Source: Oxalicibacterium flavum
GTDB lineage: Bacteria; Pseudomonadota; Gammaproteobacteria; Burkholderiales; Burkholderiaceae_D
Length of the DNA stretch: 64,000 bases
Assembly: GCF_014635065.1 (NCBI RefSeq)
Contig: NZ_BMCG01000003.1
Location: forward strand, 1 to 64,000
Direction of reading: 5' to 3'
Made by a program: the position numbers and the translations under genes
Notes under the pieces: model-generated
What the model was told of the DNA's origin: nothing
The model's input: the letters and a program-made list of their open reading frames with translations, nothing else
The model's database searches: none
Part shown: positions 46,445-55,735 of the stretch, one piece after another
How positions within the stretch are numbered: position 1 is the first letter of the stretch
Layout of the letters: each line of letters opens with the position of its first letter

Positions 46445-47053
46445 ATGAGTAACGAAAAGCAGGTTGACCCCGGTCGTCGCGGTTTGCTCGTCGCCACCTG
46501 TGCGGCGGGAGGCGTAGCCGGATTGGCGACCACCGGCATGTTTGTCTCGACTTTTCAGCCCTCCGAGCGCGCCAAGGCGGCCGGTGCTCCGGTCGAAGTC
46601 GATCTGACTGGCATGGCTCCCGGCGAAATGCGTACCGTCGAATGGCGCGGCAAGCCGGTCTGGATTCTCAGGCGCTCCGAGGACATGGTCGCCTCGCTCA
46701 AGAAGACCGACTCCCAGGTCGCGGATCCCAACTCCGAACGCAATCCGGACGAACTCACGCCCGAATACGCACGCAACGAATACCGTTCCATCAAGCCCGA
46801 CTTTCTCGTCGCGGTGGGCATCTGCACCCATCTCGGCTGTTCTCCCGTCACCCGCTTCGCCACCGGCGCGCAACCGTCGCTGCCGGCCGACTGGCAGGGC
46901 GGCTTTCTCTGTCCATGTCATGGCTCGACCTTCGACCTCGCGGGCCGCGTCTACAAGAACAAGCCGGCGCCGGACAACCTCGAAGTGCCGCGCCACATGT
47001 ATCTGAGCGATTCGCGTCTGGTCATCGGCCAGGATGAGAAAGGGGAGGCCTGA
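46445..47053 (+). CDS. petA: Cytochrome bc1 Rieske iron-sulfur subunit
   Basis: A 202-residue protein. The N terminus has a twin-arginine-type signal/anchor (GRRGLLVATCAAGG), expected because Rieske proteins are exported folded by Tat. The [2Fe-2S] ligands are in CTHLGCSP and CPCHGSTFD. It takes electrons from ubiquinol and passes them to cytochrome c1. Overall length is typical. Confidence 0.97.
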   Translation: MSNEKQVDPGRRGLLVATCAAGGVAGLATTGMFVSTFQPSERAKAAGAPVEVDLTGMAPGEMRTVEWRGKPVWILRRSEDMVASLKKTDSQVADPNSERNPDELTPEYARNEYRSIKPDFLVAVGICTHLGCSPVTRFATGAQPSLPADWQGGFLCPCHGSTFDLAGRVYKNKPAPDNLEVPRHMYLSDSRLVIGQDEKGEA

Positions 47054-47055
47054 TC

Positions 47056-48459
47056 ATGGCGTTCGAGGAGAAACAACTGCCGCCGGATGCGCGGCTGGCT
47101 GACCGGGCGCTGGGCTGGATCGACGCGCGCTTTCCGCTGTCTTCCACCTGGAAGGCGCATCTGTCCGAATATTACGCGCCCAAGAACTTCAATTTCCTCT
47201 ATGTATTCGGCTCGCTGGCGCTGCTGGTGCTGGTGATCCAGATCGTGACGGGCATCTTCCTCGTCATGCATTACAAGCCGGATGCCAACCTCGCGTTCGC
47301 CTCGGTCGAATACATCATGCGCGACGTGCCGTGGGGCTGGCTGGTGCGCTACATGCACTCGACCGGCGCTTCGGCCTTCTTCGTGGTGGTTTATATCCAC
47401 ATGCTGCGCGGGCTGCTGTACGGCTCGTACCGCAAGCCGCGCGAACTGGTCTGGCTGTTCGGCGTCGGCATCTTCCTGTGCCTGATGGCCGAGGCCTTCT
47501 TCGGCTATCTGCTGCCATGGGGCCAGATGTCATACTGGGGCGCGCAGGTGATCGTCAACCTGTTCGGCGCGATCCCCTTCATCGGTCCCGACCTCTCGCT
47601 GTGGATCCGCGGCGACTACGTGGTGTCCGATGCGACGCTGAACCGCTTCTTCGCCTTCCACGTGATCGCGATTCCCCTGGTGCTGATCGGTCTGGTCGTC
47701 GCCCATATCGTGGCGCTGCACGAGGTCGGTTCCAGCAACCCGGACGGCGTCGAAATCAAGGAGAAGGTCGATGAAAACGGCGTGCCGCTCGACGGCATCC
47801 CCTTCCACCCGTATTATTCGGTGCACGATCTGTTCGTGGTCACGATCTTCCTGGCAGTGTTTTCGGCAGTCGTGTTCTTCGCGCCGGAAATGGGCGGCTA
47901 CTTCCTCGAGTACAACAACTTCATCCCGGCCGATCCGCTGAAGACGCCGCCGCACATCGCGCCGGTCTGGTACTTCACGCCGTTCTACTCGATCCTGCGT
48001 GCCACGACCTCGGAATTCATGATCTGGCTGGCGCTTGGCGTGGCAGCGTATGTGGCGCTGATCATCGTCAAATCGCGGCTGGCACGGGTATTCAAGATTG
48101 CCGCGGCCGTGATCGGCCTGGTGGTGATCGCCGCCATGTTCATCTTCGACGCCAAGTTCTGGGGCGTGGTGTTCATGGGCGTGTCGGTCATGATCATGTT
48201 CGGCCTGCCGTGGCTCGACCATTCGCCGGTCAAATCGATCCGCTACCGCCCCGGTTGGCACAAATACATCTATCTCGTGTTCGGCATCGCCTTCCTGATC
48301 CTCGGCTATCTCGGGGTGCAGGCGCCAACGCCGATCGGCACGCTGGTTTCCCAGATCTGCACCTTCATCTACTTCGGCTTCTTTCTGCTGATGCCGTGGT
48401 GGAGCGTGCTGGGAACCTTCAAACAGGTGCCGGACCGTGTCGTTTTCCATCCGCATTGA
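47056..48459 (+). CDS. petB: Cytochrome bc1 cytochrome b subunit
   Basis: A 467-residue protein with eight core membrane helices and further C-terminal hydrophobic segments. Haem-binding histidines are visible in RYMHSTGASAFF and FHVIAIPLVLIGLVVAHI (core FHVIAIP ... VAHIV). The Qo-site motif is present as the PDP-like PADPLKTPPHIAPVWY, with the PEWY-equivalent reading APVWY. Start is 2 nt after the petA stop. Confidence 0.97.
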   Translation: MAFEEKQLPPDARLADRALGWIDARFPLSSTWKAHLSEYYAPKNFNFLYVFGSLALLVLVIQIVTGIFLVMHYKPDANLAFASVEYIMRDVPWGWLVRYMHSTGASAFFVVVYIHMLRGLLYGSYRKPRELVWLFGVGIFLCLMAEAFFGYLLPWGQMSYWGAQVIVNLFGAIPFIGPDLSLWIRGDYVVSDATLNRFFAFHVIAIPLVLIGLVVAHIVALHEVGSSNPDGVEIKEKVDENGVPLDGIPFHPYYSVHDLFVVTIFLAVFSAVVFFAPEMGGYFLEYNNFIPADPLKTPPHIAPVWYFTPFYSILRATTSEFMIWLALGVAAYVALIIVKSRLARVFKIAAAVIGLVVIAAMFIFDAKFWGVVFMGVSVMIMFGLPWLDHSPVKSIRYRPGWHKYIYLVFGIAFLILGYLGVQAPTPIGTLVSQICTFIYFGFFLLMPWWSVLGTFKQVPDRVVFHPH

Positions 48460-48480
48460 GCCGGAAAGGACCCAAGAATC

Positions 48481-49245
48481 ATGAGATTGCTGAAAAAAAT
48501 CATTGCAGCAGTGGTTCTCCTGCCGGGCCTCGCACTGGCGGCCGAAACCGACTTCCCGCTTGACCGGGCGCCTGACCATACGCGCGACCTGGCCGCGCTG
48601 CAGAATGGCGCGCGCCTGTTCGTCAACTACTGCCTCAACTGCCACGCGGCCTCGGCCATGCGCTACAACAAGCTGCAGGAACTGGGGCTGACGCCGGAAC
48701 AGGTCAAGAACAACCTGATGTTTACGGCCGACAAGATCGGCGACATGATGACGATCGCCATGTCGCCCAAGGATGCCAAGGCCTGGTTTGGCGCAACACC
48801 CCCCGATTTGTCGGTAATTGCACGCGCCAAGGCCTCAAGTGCGGGTTCCGGGCCCGATTGGTTGTATACTTACCTCCGGACGTATTACAAGGACGATACC
48901 CGGGCCACCGGCTGGAACAACATGGCCTTTCCCAACGTAGGCATGCCGCACGCCTTGTGGGAGCTGCAGGGAATCCGGGCTGCCAAGTTTGTCGACGAGA
49001 AGGACCCGCATGATCCGGAACGGACCGTGCACAAGTTCGTCGGCTTCGAGCAGATCACACCTGGTACGATGTCCGCGATCGAATTCGACAAATCGGTCGC
49101 CGATCTGGTTTCGTTCATGACATGGATGGCCGAGCCCGCGCAGCATACCCGCAAACGTCTCGGCGTCTGGGTCCTGCTGTTCCTCGGTGTCTTCATCGTG
49201 ATCACCTGGCGCTTGAATGCTTCCTACTGGAAGCACGTCAAGTAG
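48481..49245 (+). CDS. petC: Cytochrome bc1 cytochrome c1 subunit
   Basis: A 254-residue protein with a signal peptide (IIAAVVLLPGLALAA), the c-type haem site CLNCH near residue 57, an axial Met probably in TWMAEP or FPNVGMP, and a C-terminal anchor (LGVWVLLFLGVFIVITW). It hands electrons to soluble cytochrome c. AGGA lies upstream. A UUCG-loop terminator follows. Confidence 0.97.
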   Translation: MRLLKKIIAAVVLLPGLALAAETDFPLDRAPDHTRDLAALQNGARLFVNYCLNCHAASAMRYNKLQELGLTPEQVKNNLMFTADKIGDMMTIAMSPKDAKAWFGATPPDLSVIARAKASSAGSGPDWLYTYLRTYYKDDTRATGWNNMAFPNVGMPHALWELQGIRAAKFVDEKDPHDPERTVHKFVGFEQITPGTMSAIEFDKSVADLVSFMTWMAEPAQHTRKRLGVWVLLFLGVFIVITWRLNASYWKHVK

Positions 49246-49280
49246 CTTTTGTGCCCGCATAATGCGGGCATTCGTCATCG

Positions 49281-49307
49281 GGTGAGGCGTTCGCGTCTCG
49301 CCTTTTT
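49281..49307 (+). terminator. Terminator with UUCG tetraloop after petC
   Basis: A 9-bp stem (GGTGAGGCG with CGTCTCGCC, two wobble pairs) closed by TTCG and followed by TTTTT. A separate 9-bp inverted repeat, TGCCCGCAT/ATGCGGGCA, lies just before it at 49252-49270. Confidence 0.9.
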
Positions 49308-49329
49308 GTTTCTAAGGAACTGCAAGAAA

Positions 49330-49941
49330 ATGATGGTTCTCTACTCGGGTACGACCTGCCCTTTTTCTCAGCGTTGCCGTCTGGTCCTGTTCGAAAAGGG
49401 CATGGACTTCGAAGTGCGTGACGTCGATCTCTTCAACAAGCCCGAAGACATCTCGACCATGAATCCCTACGGCCAGGTACCTATCCTGGTCGAACGCGAT
49501 CTGGTGCTGTACGAATCCAACATCATCAACGAGTACATCGACGAACGTTTTCCGCATCCGCAACTGATGCCGGCCGACCCGCTGATGCGTGCGCGCGCGC
49601 GCCTGATGCTGTTCAATTTCGAGAAGGAACTGTTCATCCACGTGCACACGCTCGAGAACGACAAGGGCCGCAGCGGCGACAAGGCACAGGAAAAGGCACG
49701 CAACGAAATCCGCGACCGTCTGACCACGCTGGCGCCGTTGTTCCTGAAGAACAAGTACATGCTCGGCGATGAATTCTCGATGCTCGACGTCGCCATCGCG
49801 CCGCTGCTCTGGCGTCTCGACCATTACGGCATCGAACTGTCGAAGACCGCCGCGCCGCTGATGAAATACGCGGAGCGCATCTTCTCGCGTCCTGCCTACA
49901 TCGAGGCACTGACGCCGTCCGAAAAGGTCATGCGTCGTTAA
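49330..49941 (+). CDS. sspA: Stringent starvation protein A, GST-like
   Basis: A 203-residue glutathione-S-transferase-fold protein. LYSGTTCPFSQRCRLVLFEK is the SspA N-terminal thioredoxin-like domain (core TCPFSQRCRLVL), NPYGQVPILVERD the cis-Pro region, and the C-terminal helical domain follows from about residue 90. SspA binds RNA polymerase. Two ATGs (49330, 49333) are possible. Gene order petABC-sspAB is characteristic of betaproteobacteria. Confidence 0.95.
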   Translation: MMVLYSGTTCPFSQRCRLVLFEKGMDFEVRDVDLFNKPEDISTMNPYGQVPILVERDLVLYESNIINEYIDERFPHPQLMPADPLMRARARLMLFNFEKELFIHVHTLENDKGRSGDKAQEKARNEIRDRLTTLAPLFLKNKYMLGDEFSMLDVAIAPLLWRLDHYGIELSKTAAPLMKYAERIFSRPAYIEALTPSEKVMRR

Positions 49942-50026
49942 GACCTGCCCGGCGCGTCCTCCGTCCGCATGACAGGAGGCGCGCCGACGCGTTACACTTC
50001 AGGCAAGTCCATGCCTGCATCGCACC

Positions 50027-50533
50027 ATGTCAGAAACCTCCACCAAGCCCTATCTGCTGCGCGCCATTTACGAATGGTGCACCGACAACGGTTACACGCC
50101 CTACATGGCGGCCGTGGTCGATGGCGGCACGCGCGTGCCGATGGAATTCGTGAAGAATGGCGAGATCGTCCTCAACATCAGCTTCACCGCCACCAGCGGC
50201 CTGAAGATGGAGAACGATCTGATCCGCTTCAGCGCGCGTTTCGGCGGCATTTCACGCGATATCGAAGTGCCGGTCGATAACGTGGTGGCGATCTATGCGC
50301 GCGAGAACGGTCAGGGCATGGCGTTCGAAGTCGGTGGCAAGGTACTGGAAGAAGAGGGCGAGGAAGAGGCGGGCGACGCCGATTTCGACGAGCCATCCGC
50401 CTCTTCGGCACCGACGCTGGCATCGGTGCCGACCTTGGCGGCGATCGAAAAAAACGATGAGAATGATGGCGGCGACGACGATCCCGCACCGCCCAGAAAA
50501 GGCGGACGGCCTGCTCTGAAGCGAGTGAAATAG
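50027..50533 (+). CDS. sspB: ClpXP adaptor SspB
   Basis: A 168-residue protein: substrate-binding domain (1-110: YLLRAIYEWCTDNGYTPYM) that tethers ssrA-tagged peptides, then an acidic, Glu/Asp-rich linker, and a C-terminal ClpX-binding motif (RKGGRPALKRVK). It directs stalled translation products to ClpXP. Confidence 0.95.
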   Translation: MSETSTKPYLLRAIYEWCTDNGYTPYMAAVVDGGTRVPMEFVKNGEIVLNISFTATSGLKMENDLIRFSARFGGISRDIEVPVDNVVAIYARENGQGMAFEVGGKVLEEEGEEEAGDADFDEPSASSAPTLASVPTLAAIEKNDENDGGDDDPAPPRKGGRPALKRVK

Positions 50534-50560
50534 CGTAGAATACCGCTCTTCAAAAGCGTG

Positions 50561-50636
50561 GCCGGCTTAGCTCATCAGGTAGAGCACATGATTTGTAATC
50601 ATGGGGTGGCGGGTTCGAGTCCTGCAGCCGGCACCA
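50561..50636 (+). tRNA. tRNA-Thr (anticodon TGT)
   Basis: A 76-nt cloverleaf: 7-bp acceptor stem GCCGGCT/AGCCGGC, D arm with AGCTCATCAGGTAGAGC, anticodon stem CATGA/TCATG with loop TTTGTAA giving anticodon TGT, T arm with GGTTCGAGTCC, and an encoded CCA end. A TAGAAT at 50536-50541 may be its -10 box; the -35 is not clear. A bidirectional hairpin follows. Confidence 0.97.
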
Positions 50637-50644
50637 GAAAAATC

Positions 50645-50676
50645 AAAGGCTTATCAGTTTCTGATAAGCCTTTTCC
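50645..50676. terminator. Terminator between tRNA-Thr and the chemotaxis receptor gene
   Basis: A 13-bp stem (AAAGGCTTATCAG with its complement) and TTT loop with TTTT on the plus strand. A-rich sequence on its left side gives T's on the minus strand, so it may work in both directions. Confidence 0.88.
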
Positions 50677-50750
50677 ATTTGCAGCGTAGCGCAGGCATGG
50701 TCTCGACAATCGATGAGCCATACCTGTGTTGGTGAAACGATCCGCTTTCG

Positions 50751-52439
50751 TTAAAACTCTTCCCAGCCGTCGTCCGCGGAACCGGAAGTCGGGCGAGTTT
50801 CGTCAGCAATTTTCTTCGGCGCTGCTGTCGTTGGTTGCTTGAGCGGCGGTTTCACGGCGGTAGCTGCAAGGTGCGAGACAGGTTTCGCGCTGCTGGCCAC
50901 GCCATTCACCTTGAATATGCTCACGGCCTGGGCCAGATCGACCGCCTGCTTGCTCAAGGAATCGGCTGCGGCTGCGGCTTCTTCCACCAGTGCGGCGTTT
51001 TGTTGCGTAACCTGATCCATCTGAACGATGGCCTGGTTGACCTGTTCGATTCCAGCGCTCTGTTCCTGGCTCGCCGCCATGATCTCGGACATGATGTCGG
51101 TCACGCGCCGGATGCTATCGACCACTTCCACCATGGTTTCGCCCGCTTCGGTCACAAGTTTGCTGCCGGTATCGGCTTTGTTGACCGAGTCGTCGATCAA
51201 TGACTTGATTTCCTTGGCGGCGGCGGCCGAACGCTGCGCGAGATTGCGCACTTCCGATGCGACCACTGCAAATCCACGGCCTTGTTCGCCGGCCCGTGCC
51301 GCTTCCACCGCGGCATTCAGCGCGAGAATATTGGTCTGGAAGGCGATGCCATCGATCACGCCGATGATATCGACGATTTTCCTGGAGGACGCGTTGATGT
51401 CGCTCATCGTGTCCACTACCCTGGACACGACCGCGCCGCCTTTCTCCGCCACGGTCGATGCGGTGACGGCCAACTGATTCGCCTGTCTGGCATTGTCGGC
51501 ATTTTGCCTGACGGTAGATGTCAGTTCTTCCATCGACGACGCGGTTTCTTCCAGGGAGCTTGCCTGTTCTTCCGTGCGCGACGACAGATCGAGGTTGCCG
51601 GCGGCGATCTGGTTGGATGCGGTTGCAATGGTATCGACGCCTGACCGCACGCGCGTGATGCTCGTGGTCAGGCTGTCGTTCATCTCCTTCAGTGCCTGCA
51701 GCAATTGACCGGTTTCATCCTTCGAGTCCACCTTGATCTGGCCCGTCAGGTCTCCCGATGCAACCACGCCTGCCGCATGGACGGCATAGCTCAGGGGGCG
51801 GGTGATGCTGCGGGTCAGAATCCAGGCGAGTATCACGCCGAGTGCCAACGCGCTCAAGCCGAGCACGATCAGCAGATTGCGACCGGCTTCATAGATTCTG
51901 TCGGCTTCGTTCTTGGAGTTCTGGAAAATAACTTTCTGGAAATCGACCACCGTTTGTACGGATTGCAGGTACGTTGCTGCCGCAGGCGTCACCTTTGTTT
52001 CAATGGCGTTGTTCAGATCGGGACTGCCTTCTTCCTTCAGTTTGAAGGTGGCGTCCCGGATCGCGCTATAGGTTTTGCGTTGCTCGGCGACGGCGGCCAG
52101 CAACTTCTTGCCTTCTTCACTAAGGATCAAGGGTTCCAGCTGTTTCTGCACCTTGCTGACCTGGGCGCTGACGGCTGCCATTTCTGCTGCCAGATTCTTT
52201 TCTTCTTCAGGGCTGGTGGTTCTCAGGCGCGCAAAGGTGCGCACGGTATTGGTTGCGATGCCGCCTATCCATTCCTGTGCCAGACGTTCCTTGAACGTGG
52301 CCTCTTCCATGAGCGTCGTGGCCTGCGCCACTTGCTGCAGTCGCCACACGCCCATTACCGTCATGAAGACCATCAGTATCAGCAGTGCGCCAAAGGCGAT
52401 TCCCAGCCTTGCTCCTATTTTCAAGTTCTTGATTTGCAT
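50751..52439 (-). CDS. Methyl-accepting chemotaxis protein
   Basis: A 562-residue receptor: TM1 (about 11-32), a periplasmic four-helix-type domain (about 35-190), TM2 (about 191-212), HAMP, and a cytoplasmic signalling domain with the hairpin tip [20 protein letters not shown] (core [15 protein letters not shown]). The last residues are GWEEF, a CheR/CheB-tethering pentapeptide of the xWxxF type. ATG 52439 has GGAG 5 nt upstream. The ligand is unknown. A sigma-28-like promoter lies about 190 nt upstream. Confidence 0.94.
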   Translation of the reverse strand: MQIKNLKIGARLGIAFGALLILMVFMTVMGVWRLQQVAQATTLMEEATFKERLAQEWIGGIATNTVRTFARLRTTSPEEEKNLAAEMAAVSAQVSKVQKQLEPLILSEEGKKLLAAVAEQRKTYSAIRDATFKLKEEGSPDLNNAIETKVTPAAATYLQSVQTVVDFQKVIFQNSKNEADRIYEAGRNLLIVLGLSALALGVILAWILTRSITRPLSYAVHAAGVVASGDLTGQIKVDSKDETGQLLQALKEMNDSLTTSITRVRSGVDTIATASNQIAAGNLDLSSRTEEQASSLEETASSMEELTSTVRQNADNARQANQLAVTASTVAEKGGAVVSRVVDTMSDINASSRKIVDIIGVIDGIAFQTNILALNAAVEAARAGEQGRGFAVVASEVRNLAQRSAAAAKEIKSLIDDSVNKADTGSKLVTEAGETMVEVVDSIRRVTDIMSEIMAASQEQSAGIEQVNQAIVQMDQVTQQNAALVEEAAAAADSLSKQAVDLAQAVSIFKVNGVASSAKPVSHLAATAVKPPLKQPTTAAPKKIADETRPTSGSADDGWEEF

Positions 52440-53069
52440 TACGTCTCCAGCGGCGGAAAAGGTGATGCGCAAAAGCGCGAGGGGCAAACAATCAGGCAAT
52501 GGCCTTTCTCTCACCCCGCTGTCCGGCATGCCGAATCTTCTGCAACAGCACAAACGAACCATCAAGGGAGAGGCGCAACGAGATCGGCTTGCAGAAAGAC
52601 AAGCGATTTCATGACTGTGTCGCTTCTTTTTTAACGGTTTCCGACATGCGAATCTTTAGTGCCTGTACGGAACAATGCGATTGATTGGTATCGGGGAAAG
52701 TGTGTTGAAGCAGAAGGGAAGAAGGCGGTTCGCGCCGAATCGATAGAGGACGGACAGACCAGGCCGCCATTCATGGCGCTATTGACTTGCAAGTTGCAAG
52801 TGAGCCAATCGCAGCTTGATCGGTTTAATCCTGTGATAAGAAATGACTGTTGAGGCGTGTTGTAAGTGGAACTGGCGGGGCCGATTGGTGCGGTCGGTCA
52901 GGCAAGGTTGCTGACTCGGCAATGCCTCATCCGCTCGGCTTGGAAGGCTGGTCTGCGGCGATGGGAGTGGGGGCTGCCGGATGGCAGACCTTGAAGAGTG
53001 CGAGAAGTCAGGCAGCACAGCCGCGAGGCGCCGGCTTTGCGGTGTTCATGTTCATTCTCTTCCTGCCGG
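52440..53069. promoter_or_regulatory. Gene-free region upstream of the chemotaxis receptor
   Basis: About 630 bp without a supportable gene. The left part holds the receptor leader and candidate sigma-28 promoter. A tandem TTGCAAG-TTGCAAG sits at 52787-52800, and the rest shows nothing recognisable. Plus-strand open frames here lack ribosome sites and protein-like sequence. Confidence 0.5.
52631..52658 (-). promoter_or_regulatory. Candidate sigma-28 (FliA) promoter of the chemotaxis receptor
   Basis: On the minus strand TAAAG is followed, with 16 bp between TAAA and the second box, by ACCGTTAA, which matches GCCGATAA at 6 of 8 positions. Spacing is one longer than the usual 15. It points at a chemotaxis gene, the class FliA controls. 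Confidence 0.5.
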
Positions 53070-53243
53070 TCAGCGTTGCAGGTACTGCTTCACCTCCTCC
53101 GCGGATGCTCCGGTTACGCGCATCGCGCGCAGCAGGTGGTCGGGCGAACAACCGAACTTCGATGCCAGATACTGGCTGTCCCAGTCATGGTGGTTGCTGA
53201 CTTGCGTGTCTGTCGGTTCGTAGTAGAAATCATCGTGCAGCAT
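53070..53243 (-). CDS. DUF3606 domain small protein
   Basis: A 57-residue protein. NHHDWDSQYLASKFGCSPDHLLRAM (core WDSQYLASKFGCSP) and VTGASAEEVKQYL match the DUF3606 pattern. ATG 53243 has AAGGAG 6 nt upstream, which decides the start. Function unknown; such proteins are common single-gene units in Burkholderiales and Rhizobiales. Confidence 0.82.
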   Translation of the reverse strand: MLHDDFYYEPTDTQVSNHHDWDSQYLASKFGCSPDHLLRAMRVTGASAEEVKQYLQR

Positions 53244-53429
53244 GACGGTCTCCTTGATCGTATGCCGCCACTTTGCCATTCCGGTCACATTCCGACTGTG
53301 CGCAAACCCACATTCGCGCGACGTTGCCGCGCCATTCCTTGCGGTAGGCCTCTACCTTTTCCGGCGGGCCTGTGCCACACTGGCGCGTTGCGAAAATAAC
53401 AAACCGTCCATTGTTACCCATTCCGGACC

Positions 53430-54638
53430 ATGCACACCATCAGCACGACCGAACTGTTCCTGATTGCCATGCTGCTGATCTTCAGCGTGCCTTACCTGAT
53501 CTGGCGAGTGGCGCGCACGGATTACTATGCGCCGCTGGTGGTGGTGCAGATCATCGCCGGCATCTTGCTGGGGCCGGGCGTGCTGGGCGCGGCCTTTCCC
53601 GACTATTACGCCTTCGTCTTCACGCCGGCCGTGATCCAGTCGCTCAATGGCGTCGCGTGGTGGGCGGTCATGCTGTTCGTGATGATCGCCGGCGTCGAGC
53701 TCGATCTGAAGAAAGCGTGGGAACACCGGCGCGAGAGCAGCATCACGGCCGGACTCGCGCTCGGCAGCCCTTTGCTGTTCGGCTGCGTTGCCGCGGTCGG
53801 CATGCTGGCCTTCGACGGCTGGATCGGCCGCGAGGCGCATACCTGGCAATTCATTCTCGGCGTCGGCATGGCCTGCGCCGTGACGGCCTTGCCGATCCTG
53901 ATCCTGCTGATGGAAAAACTCGACGTGCTGCGCCAGCCGATCGGCCAGCGCATCCTTCGCTACGCGAGCCTGGACGACATTGCGATCTGGGGCGTGCTGG
54001 CCATCATCCTGCTCGACTGGACGCGGGTTGGCCGACAGGCTGCGTTTCTCGTCGTGTTTGCGGTGGCGACCTATCTGTTCCGCAAGCTCATGCGCAGCCT
54101 GCAGCAGCGCGATCGCTGGTACGTGAGTCTGATCTGGCTGGCGGCCTGCGGGCTGGCGGCCGACTGGGCGGGGCTGCATTACATGGTCGGCGCCTTCCTC
54201 GCGGGCGCGGTGATGGATGCCGACTGGTTCGACCAGGAGAAGATGGACATGCTGCGCCACCACGTGCTGATGGTCATCATGCCGGTGTTCTTCCTGAGTA
54301 CCGGCCTGCGCACCAACTGGGACATGGGCGGCATCGCGGTGTTCGGGGCGGCGGCCGTGCTGCTGGTAGCGTCGGTGTCGGGCAAGCTGGCCGGCATTCA
54401 CCTGGCCGGCCGCATCCTGAAGTGGGAGAAGGGCGAGGCATCGATCATCGGCTGGCTGCTGCAGACCAAGGCGCTGATCATGATCATCTTCGTCAACATC
54501 CTGCTCGACAAGCATATCATCACCAGCGAGACCTTCACGGCCCTGTTGCTGATGGCGGTCGCCAGCACCATGCTGACGGTGCCGATGGTGTATCCGAAGC
54601 TGCAGAAGCTGAAGTCGCTGATTTCGCGCTCGAGTTGA
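53430..54638 (+). CDS. CPA2-family cation:proton antiporter
   Basis: A 402-residue membrane protein with about 12 hydrophobic segments. VVVQIIAGILLGPGVLG is the conserved first motif, the CAVTALPILILLM segment and SLDDIAIWGVLAI (core ASLDDIAIW, with the ion-binding Asp pair) are typical of Na+/H+ and K+/H+ exchangers. No TrkA-N domain is attached, unlike KefB/KefC. It is a single gene between a DUF3606 gene and a bidirectional terminator. Confidence 0.9.
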   Translation: MHTISTTELFLIAMLLIFSVPYLIWRVARTDYYAPLVVVQIIAGILLGPGVLGAAFPDYYAFVFTPAVIQSLNGVAWWAVMLFVMIAGVELDLKKAWEHRRESSITAGLALGSPLLFGCVAAVGMLAFDGWIGREAHTWQFILGVGMACAVTALPILILLMEKLDVLRQPIGQRILRYASLDDIAIWGVLAIILLDWTRVGRQAAFLVVFAVATYLFRKLMRSLQQRDRWYVSLIWLAACGLAADWAGLHYMVGAFLAGAVMDADWFDQEKMDMLRHHVLMVIMPVFFLSTGLRTNWDMGGIAVFGAAAVLLVASVSGKLAGIHLAGRILKWEKGEASIIGWLLQTKALIMIIFVNILLDKHIITSETFTALLLMAVASTMLTVPMVYPKLQKLKSLISRSS

Positions 54639-54651
54639 GGTGCGATTCGTA

Positions 54652-54688
54652 AAAAAGCCTGCGCTCCGGATGGATGCGCAGGCTTTTT
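54652..54688. terminator. Bidirectional terminator between antiporter gene and ubiX
   Basis: A 13-bp stem (AAAAAGCCTGCGC with GCGCAGGCTTTTT) and 11-nt loop supply T-runs to both strands for two convergent genes. Confidence 0.93.
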
Positions 54689-54704
54689 CATGCGGATTTG
54701 GCAA

Positions 54705-55301
54705 TCACGCTGCGGGCGACTTCATCCCCTGCCAACGTGGCGTCAGCGTATGCGGCAGGGAAAACAGGTCGAGCACGCGCCCCAAGGTGTGGTCAACCAT
54801 CTCGTCGATGGTGGCGGGGCGGTGATAGAAGCCGGGCAGCGGCGGAAAGACGATGCCGCCCATTTCGGTGACGGCCGTCATGTTGCGCAGATGGGCAAGG
54901 TTGAACGGCGTCTCGCGCACCATCAGCACCAGCCGGCGGCGCTCCTTGAGCACCACGTCGGCGGCGCGCGCGATCAGGTTGTCGGACAGGCCGTGGGCCA
55001 CGGCGGCGAGCGTCTTCATCGAACAGGGCGCGACGATCATGCCGTCGGACTGGAAGGACCCGCTGGCGATCGCGGCGCCGACGTCGCGCACGTTATAGAC
55101 GACATCGGCCAGCGCTTCGACTTCCTTGCGGCCGAGATCGAGTTCCTGGTGCAGGTTCAGCACGCCGGCTTCGGAAACCAGCAGGTGGGTTTCCACCAGC
55201 GGCATCTCGCGCAGCACTTGCAGCAGCCGCACGCCGAAGACCACGCCGGTCGCGCCGGTGATGGCGACGATCAGGCGTGTCGGGCGGGCGGCTGCGGTCA
55301 C
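54705..55301 (-). CDS. ubiX: Flavin prenyltransferase UbiX
   Basis: A 198-residue flavoprotein: LIVAITGATGVVFGVRLLQ binds FMN (core AITGATGVVFG), and IVAPCSMKTLAAVAHG and RETPFNLAHLRNM complete the site. It makes prenylated FMN for UbiD-type decarboxylases in ubiquinone synthesis. It is co-directional with and 1 nt from the glutaredoxin gene. Confidence 0.95.
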   Translation of the reverse strand: MTAAARPTRLIVAITGATGVVFGVRLLQVLREMPLVETHLLVSEAGVLNLHQELDLGRKEVEALADVVYNVRDVGAAIASGSFQSDGMIVAPCSMKTLAAVAHGLSDNLIARAADVVLKERRRLVLMVRETPFNLAHLRNMTAVTEMGGIVFPPLPGFYHRPATIDEMVDHTLGRVLDLFSLPHTLTPRWQGMKSPAA

Positions 55302-55302
55302 G

Positions 55303-55617
55303 TCAGCCTTTCAGCAGCGTCTGCAGTTCGCCCGATTCGAACATCTCGGTCATGATGTCCGAACCGCCGATGAACTCGCCCTTGACGTAGAGCTGCGGCA
55401 CGGTCGGCCAGTTCGAGTAGTCCTTGATGCCCTGGCGCACTTCGGCGTCGTCCAGCACGTTGATGGTGACCAGGTCCTTCACGCCGCTTTCCTTCAGGAT
55501 GTGAATCGCCCTGCCGGAGAAACCGCATTGCGGGAATTGCGCGGTGCCTTTCATGAACAGCACGACCGGATGTTCGGTCACGGTCTGCTTGATCCAGTTT
55601 TGTACGTCGTCGCTCAT
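55303..55617 (-). CDS. grxD: Monothiol glutaredoxin (GrxD/Grx4)
   Basis: A 104-residue CGFS-type glutaredoxin. Active-site Cys31 is in FPQCGFS, Lys23 in FMKGT and the [18 protein letters not shown] segment bind glutathione. It carries [2Fe-2S] clusters and normally partners BolA proteins; a BolA gene is at 31867-32103. Confidence 0.97.
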   Translation of the reverse strand: MSDDVQNWIKQTVTEHPVVLFMKGTAQFPQCGFSGRAIHILKESGVKDLVTINVLDDAEVRQGIKDYSNWPTVPQLYVKGEFIGGSDIMTEMFESGELQTLLKG

Positions 55618-55735
55618 TTGATACCTCGTGTAGGGTTGGATTACGGCGGGTCATTGCGTCGAGTGATTCCGTCGAATGATTGCCGCCATTATAGGAAAAA
55701 CCGTGGCGTCCTGCCGGCCGGCATCGGCCGCCGGG

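Noticed and set aside
52850-53200. Plus-strand 116-codon frame opposite the DUF3606 gene
   Set aside because: The DUF3606 gene on the other strand has a clear AAGGAG site and family motif; this frame has neither.
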